Source: Halothiobacillus sp.
Lineage (GTDB): Bacteria; Pseudomonadota; Gammaproteobacteria; Halothiobacillales; Halothiobacillaceae
DNA length: 64,000 nucleotides
Assembly (NCBI GenBank): GCA_016278265.1
Contig: JADQCE010000003.1
Coordinates: 248,001-312,000 of the forward strand
Direction of reading: 5' to 3'
The position numbers and the translations under genes are program-made. This document shows positions 29,473 through 41,625 of this stretch, piece by piece. Position 1 is the first letter of the stretch. The number at the start of each line of letters is the position of its first letter. Under the pieces are notes generated by a model. That model was not told the DNA's origin. It saw only the letters and a list, made by a program, of their open reading frames with translations, and ran no database searches.

Positions 29473-32400
29473 ATGCGCCTGACCCGCCTGTATCTTGCCG
29501 GCTTCAAGTCCTTCGCCTCGCCCACCGAGATCCGCCTGCCGGAAAATACGCTGGCGATCGTCGGGCCCAACGGCTGTGGCAAATCCAACCTGATCGACGC
29601 CCTGCGCTGGGTGATGGGCGAGTCCTCGGCCCGCCACCTGCGCGGCCAGGCCCTCGATGACCTGATCTTCGCCGGTAGCGGCGAGCGGGCCGCGGCCAGT
29701 CGGGCCGTGGTCGAGTTGACCCTGGATAACCGCGAGCGCCGCATCCATGGTCCCTTCGCCGCCTACAACGAGCTGACCGTCCGGCGCAGCCTCGACCGCG
29801 ACGGCCAGTCCCGCTACGAGATCAACAACACCCGCGTGCGTCGCCGCGACGTAGTCGACCTGTTCCTCGGCACCGGCGTGGGCGCGCGCTCCTACTCGGT
29901 GATCGAGCAGGGGCAGGTCAACCGCATCGTCGATGCCAAGCCCGACGAGCTGCGCGGCTACCTCGAGGAGGCCGCCGGCATCTCGGTCTACCGCGAGCGC
30001 CGCCGCGAGACCGCCAACCGCATCGGCCACACCGAGGAAAACCTGTCGCGGCTGAATGACATCGCCGCCGAACTCGAGCGTCAGGAGGCCACGCTGGCCC
30101 GCCAGGCGCGGGCCGCGCGGCGATACCGCGAGTTGTCGGCGGCGCGCCGTCGCCGCCAGGTCGAGGCCGCGGCCGTTGCCCTGATCGAGGCCCGCGAGGA
30201 ACGTCAGCAACTCGATCGGATCGTCGCCGACACCGGCGAGACCGAGGCGGCCTGCGAGTCGCGGCTTGTCACGGCCGAGGCCGCCCAGGACGAGGCCGAA
30301 CGCGCCGTCCGGACCGCCGGCGAGCGACTGGCCGAGCTGTCGGCCGAGAAGTACCGGTTGGCCAATGACCTCAACGCCGTCACCACGCGTCAGGCCGAGC
30401 TCGACGCCCGTATCGAGGGGCTTGATCGGCAGGCGCACCACGACCGGGAGACCGCCGAGCGCCGCGAGGTCGAACGCCGCGATGCCGAGACCCGCCGCGA
30501 GCGGCTGACCGCCGAGCAGCACGACATCCGCGCGTCCCTCGATGAGCTCGCCGCCGCCCACGAGCGCGCCCGCGATCATCGCTCGGCGGCCGAGGCCGAA
30601 CTCGACTCACTGCGCCGCGAGGCGATGACCGCCGCCGAGGCCCGTATCGGTCCGCAGCGTGAGCAGGCGCGGCTCGGCGAGCGTCTCGATGCCGTGGCGC
30701 GCGAATGCCGGCGACTCGAATCCGCTCCGGCCGCCGCTGAGCTGGCCCGGGCCCGCGAGGAACGGGCCGAACTGGAGCGTGAGCGCAACCAACATGCCGA
30801 CGAGATCGCCACGGCCGAGGCGGCCCTCGAGTTGGTCGAACGCGAGCATGACGAGGCGGTGGCGGTCGTCGAGGCCAGCGAGGTCGTCCTGCACGATCAC
30901 GAGGAGGCCCGGCGCCAGGCGCGCCACGCGCACGACGGGCTCACCGCCGAGCAGCAAGCCCTCGATCGGCTGATTGCCGCGCATGGCCCGCAGAATTCCG
31001 GTGACCGTTCGGGGCCGCGACTGGTCGAGCGGCTGGTCGAGGCCGATATTCGCGAGCCCTGGGTGGGCCACGCCCTGGGCGAGGCACTGGAGGCCGAGCT
31101 GGTCGATGACCTCGATGCGATGGTGGCCGCCGAGATCGATCGATTCAACGAGACCGAGGGCGCCGGGGGCTGGTGGCTGGAGGCGCAGGCGGGTCGAGAC
31201 GCCGACTGGCTGGCCGAGCGCGTACGCGACTTTCCGGGGCGGCCGGTCGAGGATCTGGATGCCGCGTTGGCCCGTCGTCCGTCTTTGGTGGCCGGCGAGT
31301 TCCTGGTCACCCCGACCGGCTGGTGGGTCGGGCGGCACTGGGTCGGGCGCAGCGGCAACGCGGGCGCCGCGACCCACCTGGCCCATCTGGCCCGTCGTCG
31401 CGAACTCGAACAGGAGGTCACCCACGCCGAGCTCGTGCTGGAACAGGCCGAGACGGCACTGGGCGAGAGCCGGCGGCGTTTCGAGGCCGACCGCAAGGCC
31501 GTCGAAGCCACCCGCCAGGAACGCGACAGGCAGGCGCGCGCGCTCGAGTCGGCCCGACTGGCGGGCCGGCACCTCGGCGAACGCCTCGAGCGCCTGGCAC
31601 AGACCGTCGAGACGCTCGAGGCCCGCGCGAGTGCCGAATCCGAGGAGCTGAAGGTGGCCCGCCGGGAGCAGGTGCGCCTGGAGGCCGAGCGCGATGCGGC
31701 GGCCGAGGCCGTGGCCCAGGCCGATCAGCGCCGTAACCAGGCGGTCGAACGGCAGGAGGCGGCCCGCGAGGCACTGGAGGCCGCCCGCGAGACCGCGCGT
31801 GTGGCGGCCGACCGCTTTCATCGTGCCCGCCGCGAGATCGAGCAGCGCGAGGAGAGCATCGCGCGCCTCGGCGACGAGATCCGCCGGCTGGATCACGAGC
31901 GCGAGGCGATCGCCCGTCGTCTGGATGAGCAGGCCCGCGAGCGCGAGCGGGCCCAAGCCGAGCGCGAGGGGCTGTTGACCGAGCGACGCCGTCAGGCCGA
32001 GCGCCTCGCCCAGGCGGAGGCGGCCGAGGTGCAGGCGCGCGAGGATCAGCGGGTGGCCACCGAGGCCCAGGCCGCGGCGCGTCAGGCGGTCGCCGAGGTG
32101 CGTGGCGAGCGCGACGCGGCGCGGGCAAAGAGCGAGCAGGCCCGCATCGATCGCGCCCAGGGCGAGACCCGCGAACAGCATGCCCGCAGCCGCCTGGCCG
32201 AGGCCCGCGAGCAGTTGGCCGACGACGAGGAAGAGCCCGAGGCCGAGGCGATCGAACGACTCGCCGCCGAGCCGGGGGTGGCCGAGCGACTGGCCGCGGA
32301 GCTTGCCGATCTCGAGACCCAGATTCGCCGGCTGGGTACGGTCAATCTCTCGGCAATCGAGGATCATCGCGAGGTCGAGCAGCGTCGCGAGGAACTGGCC

Positions 32401-32946
32401 GGCCAGATCGAGGATGTCGAGTCGGCCCTGGCGCAACTGGCCGAGGCGATCGAGACCATGGATCGCCAGACCCGCGAGCGCTTTCGTGAGACCTTCCATG
32501 CGGTCAACCAGCGGCTCGGTCCGCGGTTCGAGGCGCTGTTCGGCGGCGGCGAGGCCCGCCTGGAACTGACCGGCGACGATCCACTGGATGCCGGGGTGGC
32601 CCTGATGGCCCGTCCGCCCGGCAAGCGCATCAGTCATTTGTCGCTGCTGTCGGGGGGCGAGCGGGCACTCACGGCCACCGCGCTGATCTTCGCGATCTTC
32701 GAGCTCAACCCCGCGCCGTTCTGCATTCTCGACGAGGTCGACGCCCCGCTGGACGAGGCTAACGTCGGGCGCTTCTGTGCTATGGTTTCGGCCATGTCGG
32801 ACCGGGTGCAGTTCATGTACATCACCCACAACAAGACCACCATGGCGAGCGCCTCGGCGCTGGTCGGCGTGACCATGCGCGAGGCCGGCGTGTCGCGCAT
32901 CGTCTCCGTCGACATCGACGCCGCGGTGGGCCTGATCGAGACCTGA
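29473..32946 (+). CDS. smc: Chromosome partition protein SMC
   Basis: This 1157-residue condensin ATPase has the N-terminal head with GPNGCGKSN (about residue 32). Two very long coiled coils rich in Glu, Arg and Ala surround a hinge at about residues 500-640. The C-terminal head has the signature LSGGERALTA and Walker B FCILDEVDAPLDEAN. MukB, the E. coli alternative, is not present. smc is followed by zipA and ligA, the common order in pseudomonads and purple sulfur bacteria. Confidence 0.96.
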   Translation: MRLTRLYLAGFKSFASPTEIRLPENTLAIVGPNGCGKSNLIDALRWVMGESSARHLRGQALDDLIFAGSGERAAASRAVVELTLDNRERRIHGPFAAYNELTVRRSLDRDGQSRYEINNTRVRRRDVVDLFLGTGVGARSYSVIEQGQVNRIVDAKPDELRGYLEEAAGISVYRERRRETANRIGHTEENLSRLNDIAAELERQEATLARQARAARRYRELSAARRRRQVEAAAVALIEAREERQQLDRIVADTGETEAACESRLVTAEAAQDEAERAVRTAGERLAELSAEKYRLANDLNAVTTRQAELDARIEGLDRQAHHDRETAERREVERRDAETRRERLTAEQHDIRASLDELAAAHERARDHRSAAEAELDSLRREAMTAAEARIGPQREQARLGERLDAVARECRRLESAPAAAELARAREERAELERERNQHADEIATAEAALELVEREHDEAVAVVEASEVVLHDHEEARRQARHAHDGLTAEQQALDRLIAAHGPQNSGDRSGPRLVERLVEADIREPWVGHALGEALEAELVDDLDAMVAAEIDRFNETEGAGGWWLEAQAGRDADWLAERVRDFPGRPVEDLDAALARRPSLVAGEFLVTPTGWWVGRHWVGRSGNAGAATHLAHLARRRELEQEVTHAELVLEQAETALGESRRRFEADRKAVEATRQERDRQARALESARLAGRHLGERLERLAQTVETLEARASAESEELKVARREQVRLEAERDAAAEAVAQADQRRNQAVERQEAAREALEAARETARVAADRFHRARREIEQREESIARLGDEIRRLDHEREAIARRLDEQARERERAQAEREGLLTERRRQAERLAQAEAAEVQAREDQRVATEAQAAARQAVAEVRGERDAARAKSEQARIDRAQGETREQHARSRLAEAREQLADDEEEPEAEAIERLAAEPGVAERLAAELADLETQIRRLGTVNLSAIEDHREVEQRREELAGQIEDVESALAQLAEAIETMDRQTRERFRETFHAVNQRLGPRFEALFGGGEARLELTGDDPLDAGVALMARPPGKRISHLSLLSGGERALTATALIFAIFELNPAPFCILDEVDAPLDEANVGRFCAMVSAMSDRVQFMYITHNKTTMASASALVGVTMREAGVSRIVSVDIDAAVGLIET

Positions 32947-33064
32947 TCCAGATGTTCCCAACAATTGTCGCGAGCGGACCCGTGAGCCAGCAAACGTATC
33001 GAACCGACAAGCGAAGTCTCTGCGTGAATGGGTGCGTGGCACCGGGTTTCGGGGAGTAGACGGT

Positions 33065-36380
<3,316 letters not shown>

Positions 36381-36492
36381 TCTGTCTGTTTGCTGCCTTC
36401 TGAAGTCTGATTTCTGACCTCTTTTCCCCTGTCGCCAAATCGTCAACGAGGCGACACGGTCCTGTCATCCATTGCGCCTAGCGTCCTGATTC

Positions 36493-37677
36493 ATGGGGTC
36501 ATCTCGCCCCGGATTGCCGCCGAGGTGCCGATTGGATATCCGACTAGTCACGGAAACCTTCCCGCCCGATATCAACGGGGTAGCCACGACGCTGGGTTGC
36601 CTGGTCGCGGGCCTGCGCGACCGAGGCCACCGGGTGGTGATCACCTGCCCGAAGGCTGCGTTTCGCCGCGATCTGGGCGAGGGCGCCGAGGTGCGCGGGG
36701 TGGCGCTGCCGTTCTACCGTGAGGTCCGTTTTGGCCTGCCGCGGCGCCGTGCGTTCCTCGCCGAGTGGCGCGAGGATCCGCCGGATGTGGTGCACATCGC
36801 CACCGAAGGGCCGTTGGGTGCCTCGGCGCTGGCCGCTGCCCGCGCCCTGGATTTGCCGGTCACGACGTCGCTGCACACCAACTTCCACGCCTACGCGCGG
36901 GCCTATCGGCTCAGGTGGCTTGCCCGGCCGGTGATGGGCTACCTGCGACGTTTCCACAATCGCGCGGCGAACACCTTCATTCCCACGGCGAAGCAGGCCG
37001 CGGAGCTCGAGGCTAGCGGTTTCGAGCGTCTGATGGTGCTGGGACGGGGGGTCGATACCGACCTGTTCGCACCGGTGCGGCGCGACCCCGACCTCCGCGC
37101 CTCCTGGGGTGCGGGCGACGAGACACCGGTATTGCTGCACGTCGGCCGGCTGGCCGCCGAGAAGAATCTCGATCTGCTGGCGCAGGCCTGGTCACGTGCT
37201 CGCGACATCAACCCGGACGTGCGCATGGTGGTCGTCGGCGACGGGCCGCAACGCGTGCGGCTGGAACGGCAGCTGCCGGGCGCGGTCTTCGCCGGGGCGC
37301 TGCGCGGTGAGGCGCTGGCCCGGTACTACGCCTCGGCGGATGCGTTCCTGTTCCCCAGCCTCACCGAGACCTTCGGCATCGTGGTGCTGGAGGCCATGGC
37401 CAGCGGGCTTGATTGCCTGGCCTTCGATTACGCCGCCGGTCGACAGCTGATCGAGTCGGGCGTGAATGGCTTGTTGGCGCCGGTCGGGGAGCCGACGGCC
37501 TTTCTCGACCACGTGCCTGAGCTGCTGGTCGAAGGGTCGCGCGCTCGGCGTGAACGTGCCCGTAACTCCGGCACGCATTATGGCTGGGCGGCGGTCGTTG
37601 ATGGCTTCGAGCGGAACCTGGTCGAGGTGGTCGAGCGCGCCCAACGGGGTATGCAGCCGCAGGAGGGGTGGGCGTGA
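36493..37677 (+). CDS. Glycosyltransferase family 4 (possible alpha-mannosyltransferase)
   Basis: This 394-residue GT-B enzyme begins IRLVTETFPPDINGVATTL, the nucleotide-sugar glycosyltransferase start. It carries LHVGRLAAEKNLDLL and the C-terminal EX7E region PSLTETFGIVVLEAMASG. It resembles GDP-mannose-dependent mannosyltransferases, but donor and acceptor are unproven. A TTG at 36532 preceded by GAGGTG is an alternative start that would remove 13 residues lacking family similarity. The stop overlaps the GTG start of the PAP2 gene (GTGA), which suggests joint function in lipid or glycolipid metabolism. Confidence 0.82.
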   Translation: MGSSRPGLPPRCRLDIRLVTETFPPDINGVATTLGCLVAGLRDRGHRVVITCPKAAFRRDLGEGAEVRGVALPFYREVRFGLPRRRAFLAEWREDPPDVVHIATEGPLGASALAAARALDLPVTTSLHTNFHAYARAYRLRWLARPVMGYLRRFHNRAANTFIPTAKQAAELEASGFERLMVLGRGVDTDLFAPVRRDPDLRASWGAGDETPVLLHVGRLAAEKNLDLLAQAWSRARDINPDVRMVVVGDGPQRVRLERQLPGAVFAGALRGEALARYYASADAFLFPSLTETFGIVVLEAMASGLDCLAFDYAAGRQLIESGVNGLLAPVGEPTAFLDHVPELLVEGSRARRERARNSGTHYGWAAVVDGFERNLVEVVERAQRGMQPQEGWA

Positions 37678-38507
37678 GCCTGTTGCGCCCCGACACGCTG
37701 GCCGCCGTTCGGTGGTCGCGAGCCGAAGGGAAACTCTGCACGATTCGATGGCATCTCTGGCTCGCGGGTTTGTTTGCAATCAAGGCGTCGGACCGAAGAC
37801 GGGCTCGTTGCCCGTCGAGGGACGGCAACGCCGAGTGCGGGCAAACCCGCGAGCCCCGTCTGGGCGGGCCGCCAAGGGCCCATCTGCGGCGTTGCAGCCC
37901 TTGTAAAGGGCGACGACCCTTCACGGCGGACTGCGCCTTGCATCTGGGCCCTTGGCGGTCCCGCAGAGACGCTATCGAATCGTGCAGAGCTTCCCTAGGT
38001 GCCTATCTCGCGTGGGAGGCGCTGGTGACCGAGCGCTGCAATCGCGCTCACCGAGTCATGGCGTTGCGCGCCTTGTTCGCGACCGCGTCGAGGCTTGGCG
38101 ACGGTCTGGGCTGGTATGTGCTGGCGCTCCTGATGCTTGTGCTGCATGGGGCGTCGGCCGTGTTGCCCATGGCGCTGATGATCGGCTCCGGTGGGGCGGG
38201 CGTGCTGATCTACCTGACGATCAAGCGCCGCACGGCCCGGCTGCGCCCCCTGAATCGCAATGGTCGACTCGAGACCAGTGTTGCGCCCCTTGATCAGTAC
38301 AGCTTCCCCTCCGGCCACACCCTGCACGCGGTCAACTTCGGCATTCAGCTGGTGGTCTTCCAGCCCGCGCTGATCTGGATCGTCCTGCCGTTCGCCCTGC
38401 TGGTCGCCACCTCCCGCATGGTGCTTGGCCTCCACTACCTCTCCGATGTGTTGGTGGGCGCTGCGATCGGTGCCGCGATCGCGCTCATCAGTTTCTCCGT
38501 GCTTTGA
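37674..38507 (+). CDS. PAP2-family phosphatase with a repeat element near its 5' end
   Basis: The C-terminal two-thirds is a PAP2 membrane phosphatase: RLGDGLGWYVLALLMLVLHG, the active-site motif KRRTARLRP, PSGHT, and SRMVLGLHYLSD, with several membrane spans. The GTG at 37674 overlaps the upstream gene's stop and follows GGAGGGG, so this is the natural start. After about 18 codons the frame enters repeat element copy B and stays open for about 90 Arg/Pro/Cys-rich codons before rejoining the expected WEALVTERCNRAHR segment. The product is either an enlarged protein or one made from an internal start (possibly ATG at about 38059). Function is uncertain. Confidence 0.7.
   Translation: MSLLRPDTLAAVRWSRAEGKLCTIRWHLWLAGLFAIKASDRRRARCPSRDGNAECGQTREPRLGGPPRAHLRRCSPCKGRRPFTADCALHLGPWRSRRDAIESCRASLGAYLAWEALVTERCNRAHRVMALRALFATASRLGDGLGWYVLALLMLVLHGASAVLPMALMIGSGGAGVLIYLTIKRRTARLRPLNRNGRLETSVAPLDQYSFPSGHTLHAVNFGIQLVVFQPALIWIVLPFALLVATSRMVLGLHYLSDVLVGAAIGAAIALISFSVL
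37728..37995 (+). repeat. Inverted-repeat element, copy B (268 bp)
   Basis: Second copy of the element at 17279-17547, in the opposite orientation. Its termini are 25-bp inverted repeats with 2 mismatches (GGGAAACTCTGCACG at the left; the right end reads CAGAGCTTCCC). A perfect 14-bp stem pairs 37759-37772 with 37842-37855. Another perfect 14-bp stem pairs 37869-37882 with 37945-37958. Conserved unpaired or short-stem blocks shared with copy A include GGGCTCGTTGCCCG, GGCGTTGCAG and TGCGCCTTGCATCTGG. It lies inside the 5' part of the PAP2 gene. Confidence 0.85.
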
Positions 38508-38630
38508 ATCGGTCCGCGGCCTGGCGGGCATTTCCCCTGACGTCACCTCGACCGGCGCGTCATTCCATCCGGGAAGGGACCGGGCGGCAACGATTGGCCG
38601 CGACTCGAGACGAGTCGCTGAGGCAGTTTG

Positions 38631-38659
38631 TCGATATGGGTAGAAAAACAGTCTATACA
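38631..38659 (+). promoter_or_regulatory. Candidate promoter of fccAB
   Basis: TCGATA (38631-38636) and TATACA (38654-38659) are spaced by 17 bp, about 100 bp upstream of fccA. This is the only AT-rich stretch in the 255-bp gap after the PAP2 gene. A small dyad CGACTC/GAGTCG lies just upstream at 38601-38617. Confidence 0.4.
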
Positions 38660-38762
38660 GATGGATACGCGACCGGCGACGTTGACGGTCGGGTTGCTTC
38701 GCTCGGCCGCCGGGACCAGGTGCCGGTCTCGGGCGAACAAGACCAACGAGGAGGAAAAGGGA

Positions 38763-39116
38763 ATGTCACAGAATCGAGAAGCGGCGATCAGCCGCCGACT
38801 GCCGATCGCGTCTCTCGCGGCGATCGGGTTGGGTCTGATGCTGACAGCCGGCACGTCGCAAGCGGCAAGCGAGACGGAAAAGATGGAGCTAAGCCATGCC
38901 GCGATCATCGGGGCGACCTGCATGGGTTGCCACGGATTCCGGGGCATGGGTAGCGGTGAAATACCGCGCCTGGCCGGCGTGGCCAAGGAGGTCACTGCCG
39001 GCAAGCTGCTGGAATACAAGTCGGGAGCCCTCGAGGGGACGGTGATGAACCGGATCGCCAAGGGCTACACGGACGACGAGATTCAGGCCGTGGCCGAATT
39101 CTTCGCCAACCAGTGA
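38763..39116 (+). CDS. fccA: Flavocytochrome c sulfide dehydrogenase, cytochrome subunit
   Basis: This 117-residue c-type cytochrome has a signal peptide ending at about TSQAA (residues 31-35) and a single haem site CMGCH (Cys53, Cys56, His57). The distal Met is probably in GTVMNRIAKGY. It is the monohaem electron acceptor of periplasmic sulfide dehydrogenase. AGGAGG precedes the ATG at 38763. In-frame upstream codons carry no signal-like sequence. fccB follows after 41 bp. Confidence 0.9.
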   Translation: MSQNREAAISRRLPIASLAAIGLGLMLTAGTSQAASETEKMELSHAAIIGATCMGCHGFRGMGSGEIPRLAGVAKEVTAGKLLEYKSGALEGTVMNRIAKGYTDDEIQAVAEFFANQ

Positions 39117-39157
39117 GCCGTCCCGCTCAAGCACAAGGAACACGAGAGGTAACCGCA

Positions 39158-40444
39158 ATGAGTCTTTCCCGACGCGGATTTCTAAAACTGAGCATGGCGA
39201 TGGCCGGCGTGGGCGCGGCGACCGGCCTGGCTGGCTGCCAAGACAGCAATTCCATGGCCGACGCCAAGCGTGTGGTGGTCATCGGCGGCGGCTTTGGCGG
39301 CGCGACCGCGGCCAAGTACGTCAAGCTGTTCGACCCGTCCGTCGACGTCACCATGATCGATGGCCAGTCCAGCCACACCACCTGCCCGTTCTCCAACCTG
39401 GTGATCGGTGGTCTCAAGGACATCGACGAGATCACCCATGATTTCTCGGCGCTGGAGAAGCGTGGCATCAATGTGGTCAAGGGCTGGGTCACCGGCATCG
39501 ATGCCGAGGCACGCACGGTCACTCTGAAGGACGGCAGTCGCTACGAGTACGACCGGCTGGTCGTCTCCCCAGGCATCGACTTCAATTACGACGCCATCGA
39601 GGGCTACTCCGAGGAAGTTGCCAACACCAAGATGCCGCATGCCTGGCAGGCCGGTGAGCAGACGCTCCTGCTGCGAAAGCAGCTCGAGGACATGGAAGAC
39701 GGCGGCACGTTCATCATGGCCGCGCCGCCCAACCCGTTCCGTTGCCCACCGGGGCCGTATGAGCGCGCCGGCCTGATCGCCAACTACTTCAAGGAAAACA
39801 AGCCCAACTCGAAGATCCTGATCCTTGATCCGAAAACCAACTTCTCCAAGGAACCGCTGTTCCGCGAAGGCTGGACGGCCAACTACGGCAATATGATCGA
39901 GTGGATCGGTGGCGACTTCGGTGGCGGCGTCGAGAGCGTCGACCCGGACACCATGACCGTCGTGGCTGGTGGCACCGAGTACCAGGGCGATGTCATCAAC
40001 GTCATCCCGCCGCAAAAGGCCGGTTGGATCGCGCACGAGGCCGGCCTGGTCGACGATTCCGGCTGGTGCCCGATCAACACCGGCACCTACGAGTCGACCA
40101 TGCATGCCGGGGTTCACGTCGTGGGGGATGCCTGCATCGGCTCGCCACTGCCCAAGTCCGGCTTTGCCGCGAATTCGCAGGCCAAGAACTGCGCGGCGGC
40201 GATCGTGGCCATGTTCCACAACGAGAACCCGCCGGAGCCGAGCTGGGTGAATACCTGCTACAGCCTGGTCGCCCCGGACTACGGCATTTCCGTCGCTGCC
40301 GTCTACGCGGTCGAGGACGGCAAGACCGTCTCGGTCGAGGGCGCCGGCGGCGTCTCGCCGCTGGGCGGCAAGAACGCGGAGAAGGAAGCCGGCTATGCCC
40401 ACGACTGGTACGCCTCGATCACCGAGGATATCTGGGGCAGTTGA
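39158..40444 (+). CDS. fccB: Flavocytochrome c sulfide dehydrogenase, flavoprotein subunit
   Basis: This 428-residue flavoprotein oxidises sulfide to sulfur in the periplasm and passes electrons to FccA. A twin-arginine signal (LSRRGFLKLS) leads the sequence, consistent with export of a folded FAD protein. The FAD motif is VVVIGGGFGGATAA. TTCPFSNLVIGG holds Cys76, matching the cysteine that binds FAD covalently in Allochromatium. Cys196 in RCPPGPYER and a later Cys (KNCAAAIV) are the likely redox disulfide pair. The GAGAGG site and the ATG at 39158 fit the Tat signal. This pair is the main metabolic marker in the window. Confidence 0.93.
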   Translation: MSLSRRGFLKLSMAMAGVGAATGLAGCQDSNSMADAKRVVVIGGGFGGATAAKYVKLFDPSVDVTMIDGQSSHTTCPFSNLVIGGLKDIDEITHDFSALEKRGINVVKGWVTGIDAEARTVTLKDGSRYEYDRLVVSPGIDFNYDAIEGYSEEVANTKMPHAWQAGEQTLLLRKQLEDMEDGGTFIMAAPPNPFRCPPGPYERAGLIANYFKENKPNSKILILDPKTNFSKEPLFREGWTANYGNMIEWIGGDFGGGVESVDPDTMTVVAGGTEYQGDVINVIPPQKAGWIAHEAGLVDDSGWCPINTGTYESTMHAGVHVVGDACIGSPLPKSGFAANSQAKNCAAAIVAMFHNENPPEPSWVNTCYSLVAPDYGISVAAVYAVEDGKTVSVEGAGGVSPLGGKNAEKEAGYAHDWYASITEDIWGS

Positions 40445-40484
40445 TCCCTGCCGTGCCGCCCACATCCGGGCGGCCGAATCGAAG

Positions 40485-40516
40485 AAGGCCCGTCATCGCG
40501 AGATGGCGGGCCTTTG
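40485..40516 (+). terminator. Intrinsic terminator of fccAB
   Basis: A 13-bp stem with a single mismatch pairs 40485-40497 (AAGGCCCGTCATC) with 40502-40514 (GATGGCGGGCCTT), loop GCGA, followed by TGT and CTTT. Confidence 0.85.
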
Positions 40517-40632
40517 TCTTTGAGCGATGGCCAAATTCAACGGCCAACGTCTTTACGGTGGGTTGGGCTGCAGCTCGGCGTTGCTCGAAAGGCCGACGGT
40601 TTGAACCTAGGCACAATGTCGGCAGGTTCTTC

Positions 40633-40660
40633 CAGTTCTCAGTTCTCAGTTCTCAGTTCT
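40633..40660. repeat. Heptanucleotide tandem repeat (CAGTTCT) x4
   Basis: Four perfect copies of CAGTTCT lie at 40633-40639, 40640-40646, 40647-40653 and 40654-40660. On the minus strand they encode the last codons of the inositol-phosphatase gene, and its stop codon (40639-40641) is inside the repeat. A change in copy number would change the C-terminus. Confidence 0.95.
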
Positions 40661-41469
40661 TCGAGCCAATCCTCCAGCAACTCCACATGCGTTGCCGCCA
40701 CCGCCGAGCGCGGCAAGGGCTCCAGTGGCCGGTCGAGGTAATCGATCTCGCCGTCCAGATCGGCGGACGCCCCGCCCGCCTCGTGCAGGATCAGCTGGCC
40801 AGCGGCGTAGTCCCAAAGTTTCTGCTTGCCATGCACGTAGACCTGCGCCCGATGCGCCGCCACCCAGCACCAGTCCAGTGCCACCGAGCCGATCGAGCGC
40901 TGCGAGGCATAGGGCGGATCACAGGCCAGGTGCGCAGCCACGGTGCGCGGCAAGCGCTTGAAATCCACCGTCGCCAGACAGCTTTTCAACGGTTGTTTCG
41001 GCTCGTTGGCAAGCGACAAGGCTTCCCCGTTCAGCCAGGCCCCCTCGCCACGGACGGCATGGAAGCACTCGTCCCGGCTGGGGTCATAGACCACGCCGAA
41101 CCGGGTCTTGCCACCGATCAGCAGGGCCACGGTCACCGAGAACACCGGAAAACCCAGGCGGAAGTTGCTGGTGCCGTCGAGTGGATCGACCACCCACGTC
41201 GGCCGTCCGTCCAGGCACTCGCGCCAGGCGTCTTCCTGCTCCGCGACGGTCATCTCCTCGCCAAGGAAGCCATGCGACGGGAAACGTTCGGCCAGCCCGT
41301 CCTGCAAAGCCGTCTGCATGGCCTCGTCGGTGGCGGTGATCCAGCTGCCATCGGCCTTGCGGTCGGCGGCCTGAGTGCCTTTAATGGCCAAGTGCTCTGC
41401 GGCAGCGCGCCGGACCAGGTCGATGAGGGCATGCTGGTCGGGCGCGGAGAGCGTGTGGTCCTGTGTCAT
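40639..41469 (-). CDS. Inositol monophosphatase-family protein
   Basis: This 276-residue Mg-dependent phosphatase-family protein is distinct from SuhB in this window. Metal motifs are GEEMT (about residue 69), VVDPLDGTSNFRLGFP (about 94) and LWDYAAGQLILHEAGG near the C-terminus. The substrate could be inositol phosphate, fructose-1,6-bisphosphate or phosphoadenosine phosphate; the sequence does not decide. It is divergent from the pilin operon. Its last residues are encoded by a heptanucleotide repeat. Confidence 0.82.
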   Translation of the reverse strand: MTQDHTLSAPDQHALIDLVRRAAAEHLAIKGTQAADRKADGSWITATDEAMQTALQDGLAERFPSHGFLGEEMTVAEQEDAWRECLDGRPTWVVDPLDGTSNFRLGFPVFSVTVALLIGGKTRFGVVYDPSRDECFHAVRGEGAWLNGEALSLANEPKQPLKSCLATVDFKRLPRTVAAHLACDPPYASQRSIGSVALDWCWVAAHRAQVYVHGKQKLWDYAAGQLILHEAGGASADLDGEIDYLDRPLEPLPRSAVAATHVELLEDWLEELRTEN

Positions 41470-41564
41470 ATCGGGGATTCGCGTAAGGAGTGATTGGCCT
41501 GATTCTACGCCACCGACGAGGGGGGTGGCCGCTCGTCAGTGGAAATCATCCTTTCATCCCCAGG

Positions 41565-41579
41565 GGGCTGGCGGCTTGC
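41565..41579 (+). promoter_or_regulatory. Candidate sigma-54 promoter of the minor pilin operon
   Basis: GGGCTGG-CGGC-TTGC (41565-41579) matches TGGCACG-N4-TTGC at 8 of 11 positions. The invariant GG and GC are exactly 12 bp apart. The predicted start lies near 41591, about 35 bp upstream of the first pilin ATG. Confidence 0.4.
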
Positions 41580-41625
41580 GCTCTGACATGATGTGATTCA
41601 TTACGTGGAAAAGGAATCGAACGGT

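Noticed and set aside
36381-36492. Gap between ligA and the glycosyltransferase checked for promoter or small RNA
   Set aside because: Only short TTCTGA-like repeats were seen, with no convincing promoter, dyad or reading frame.
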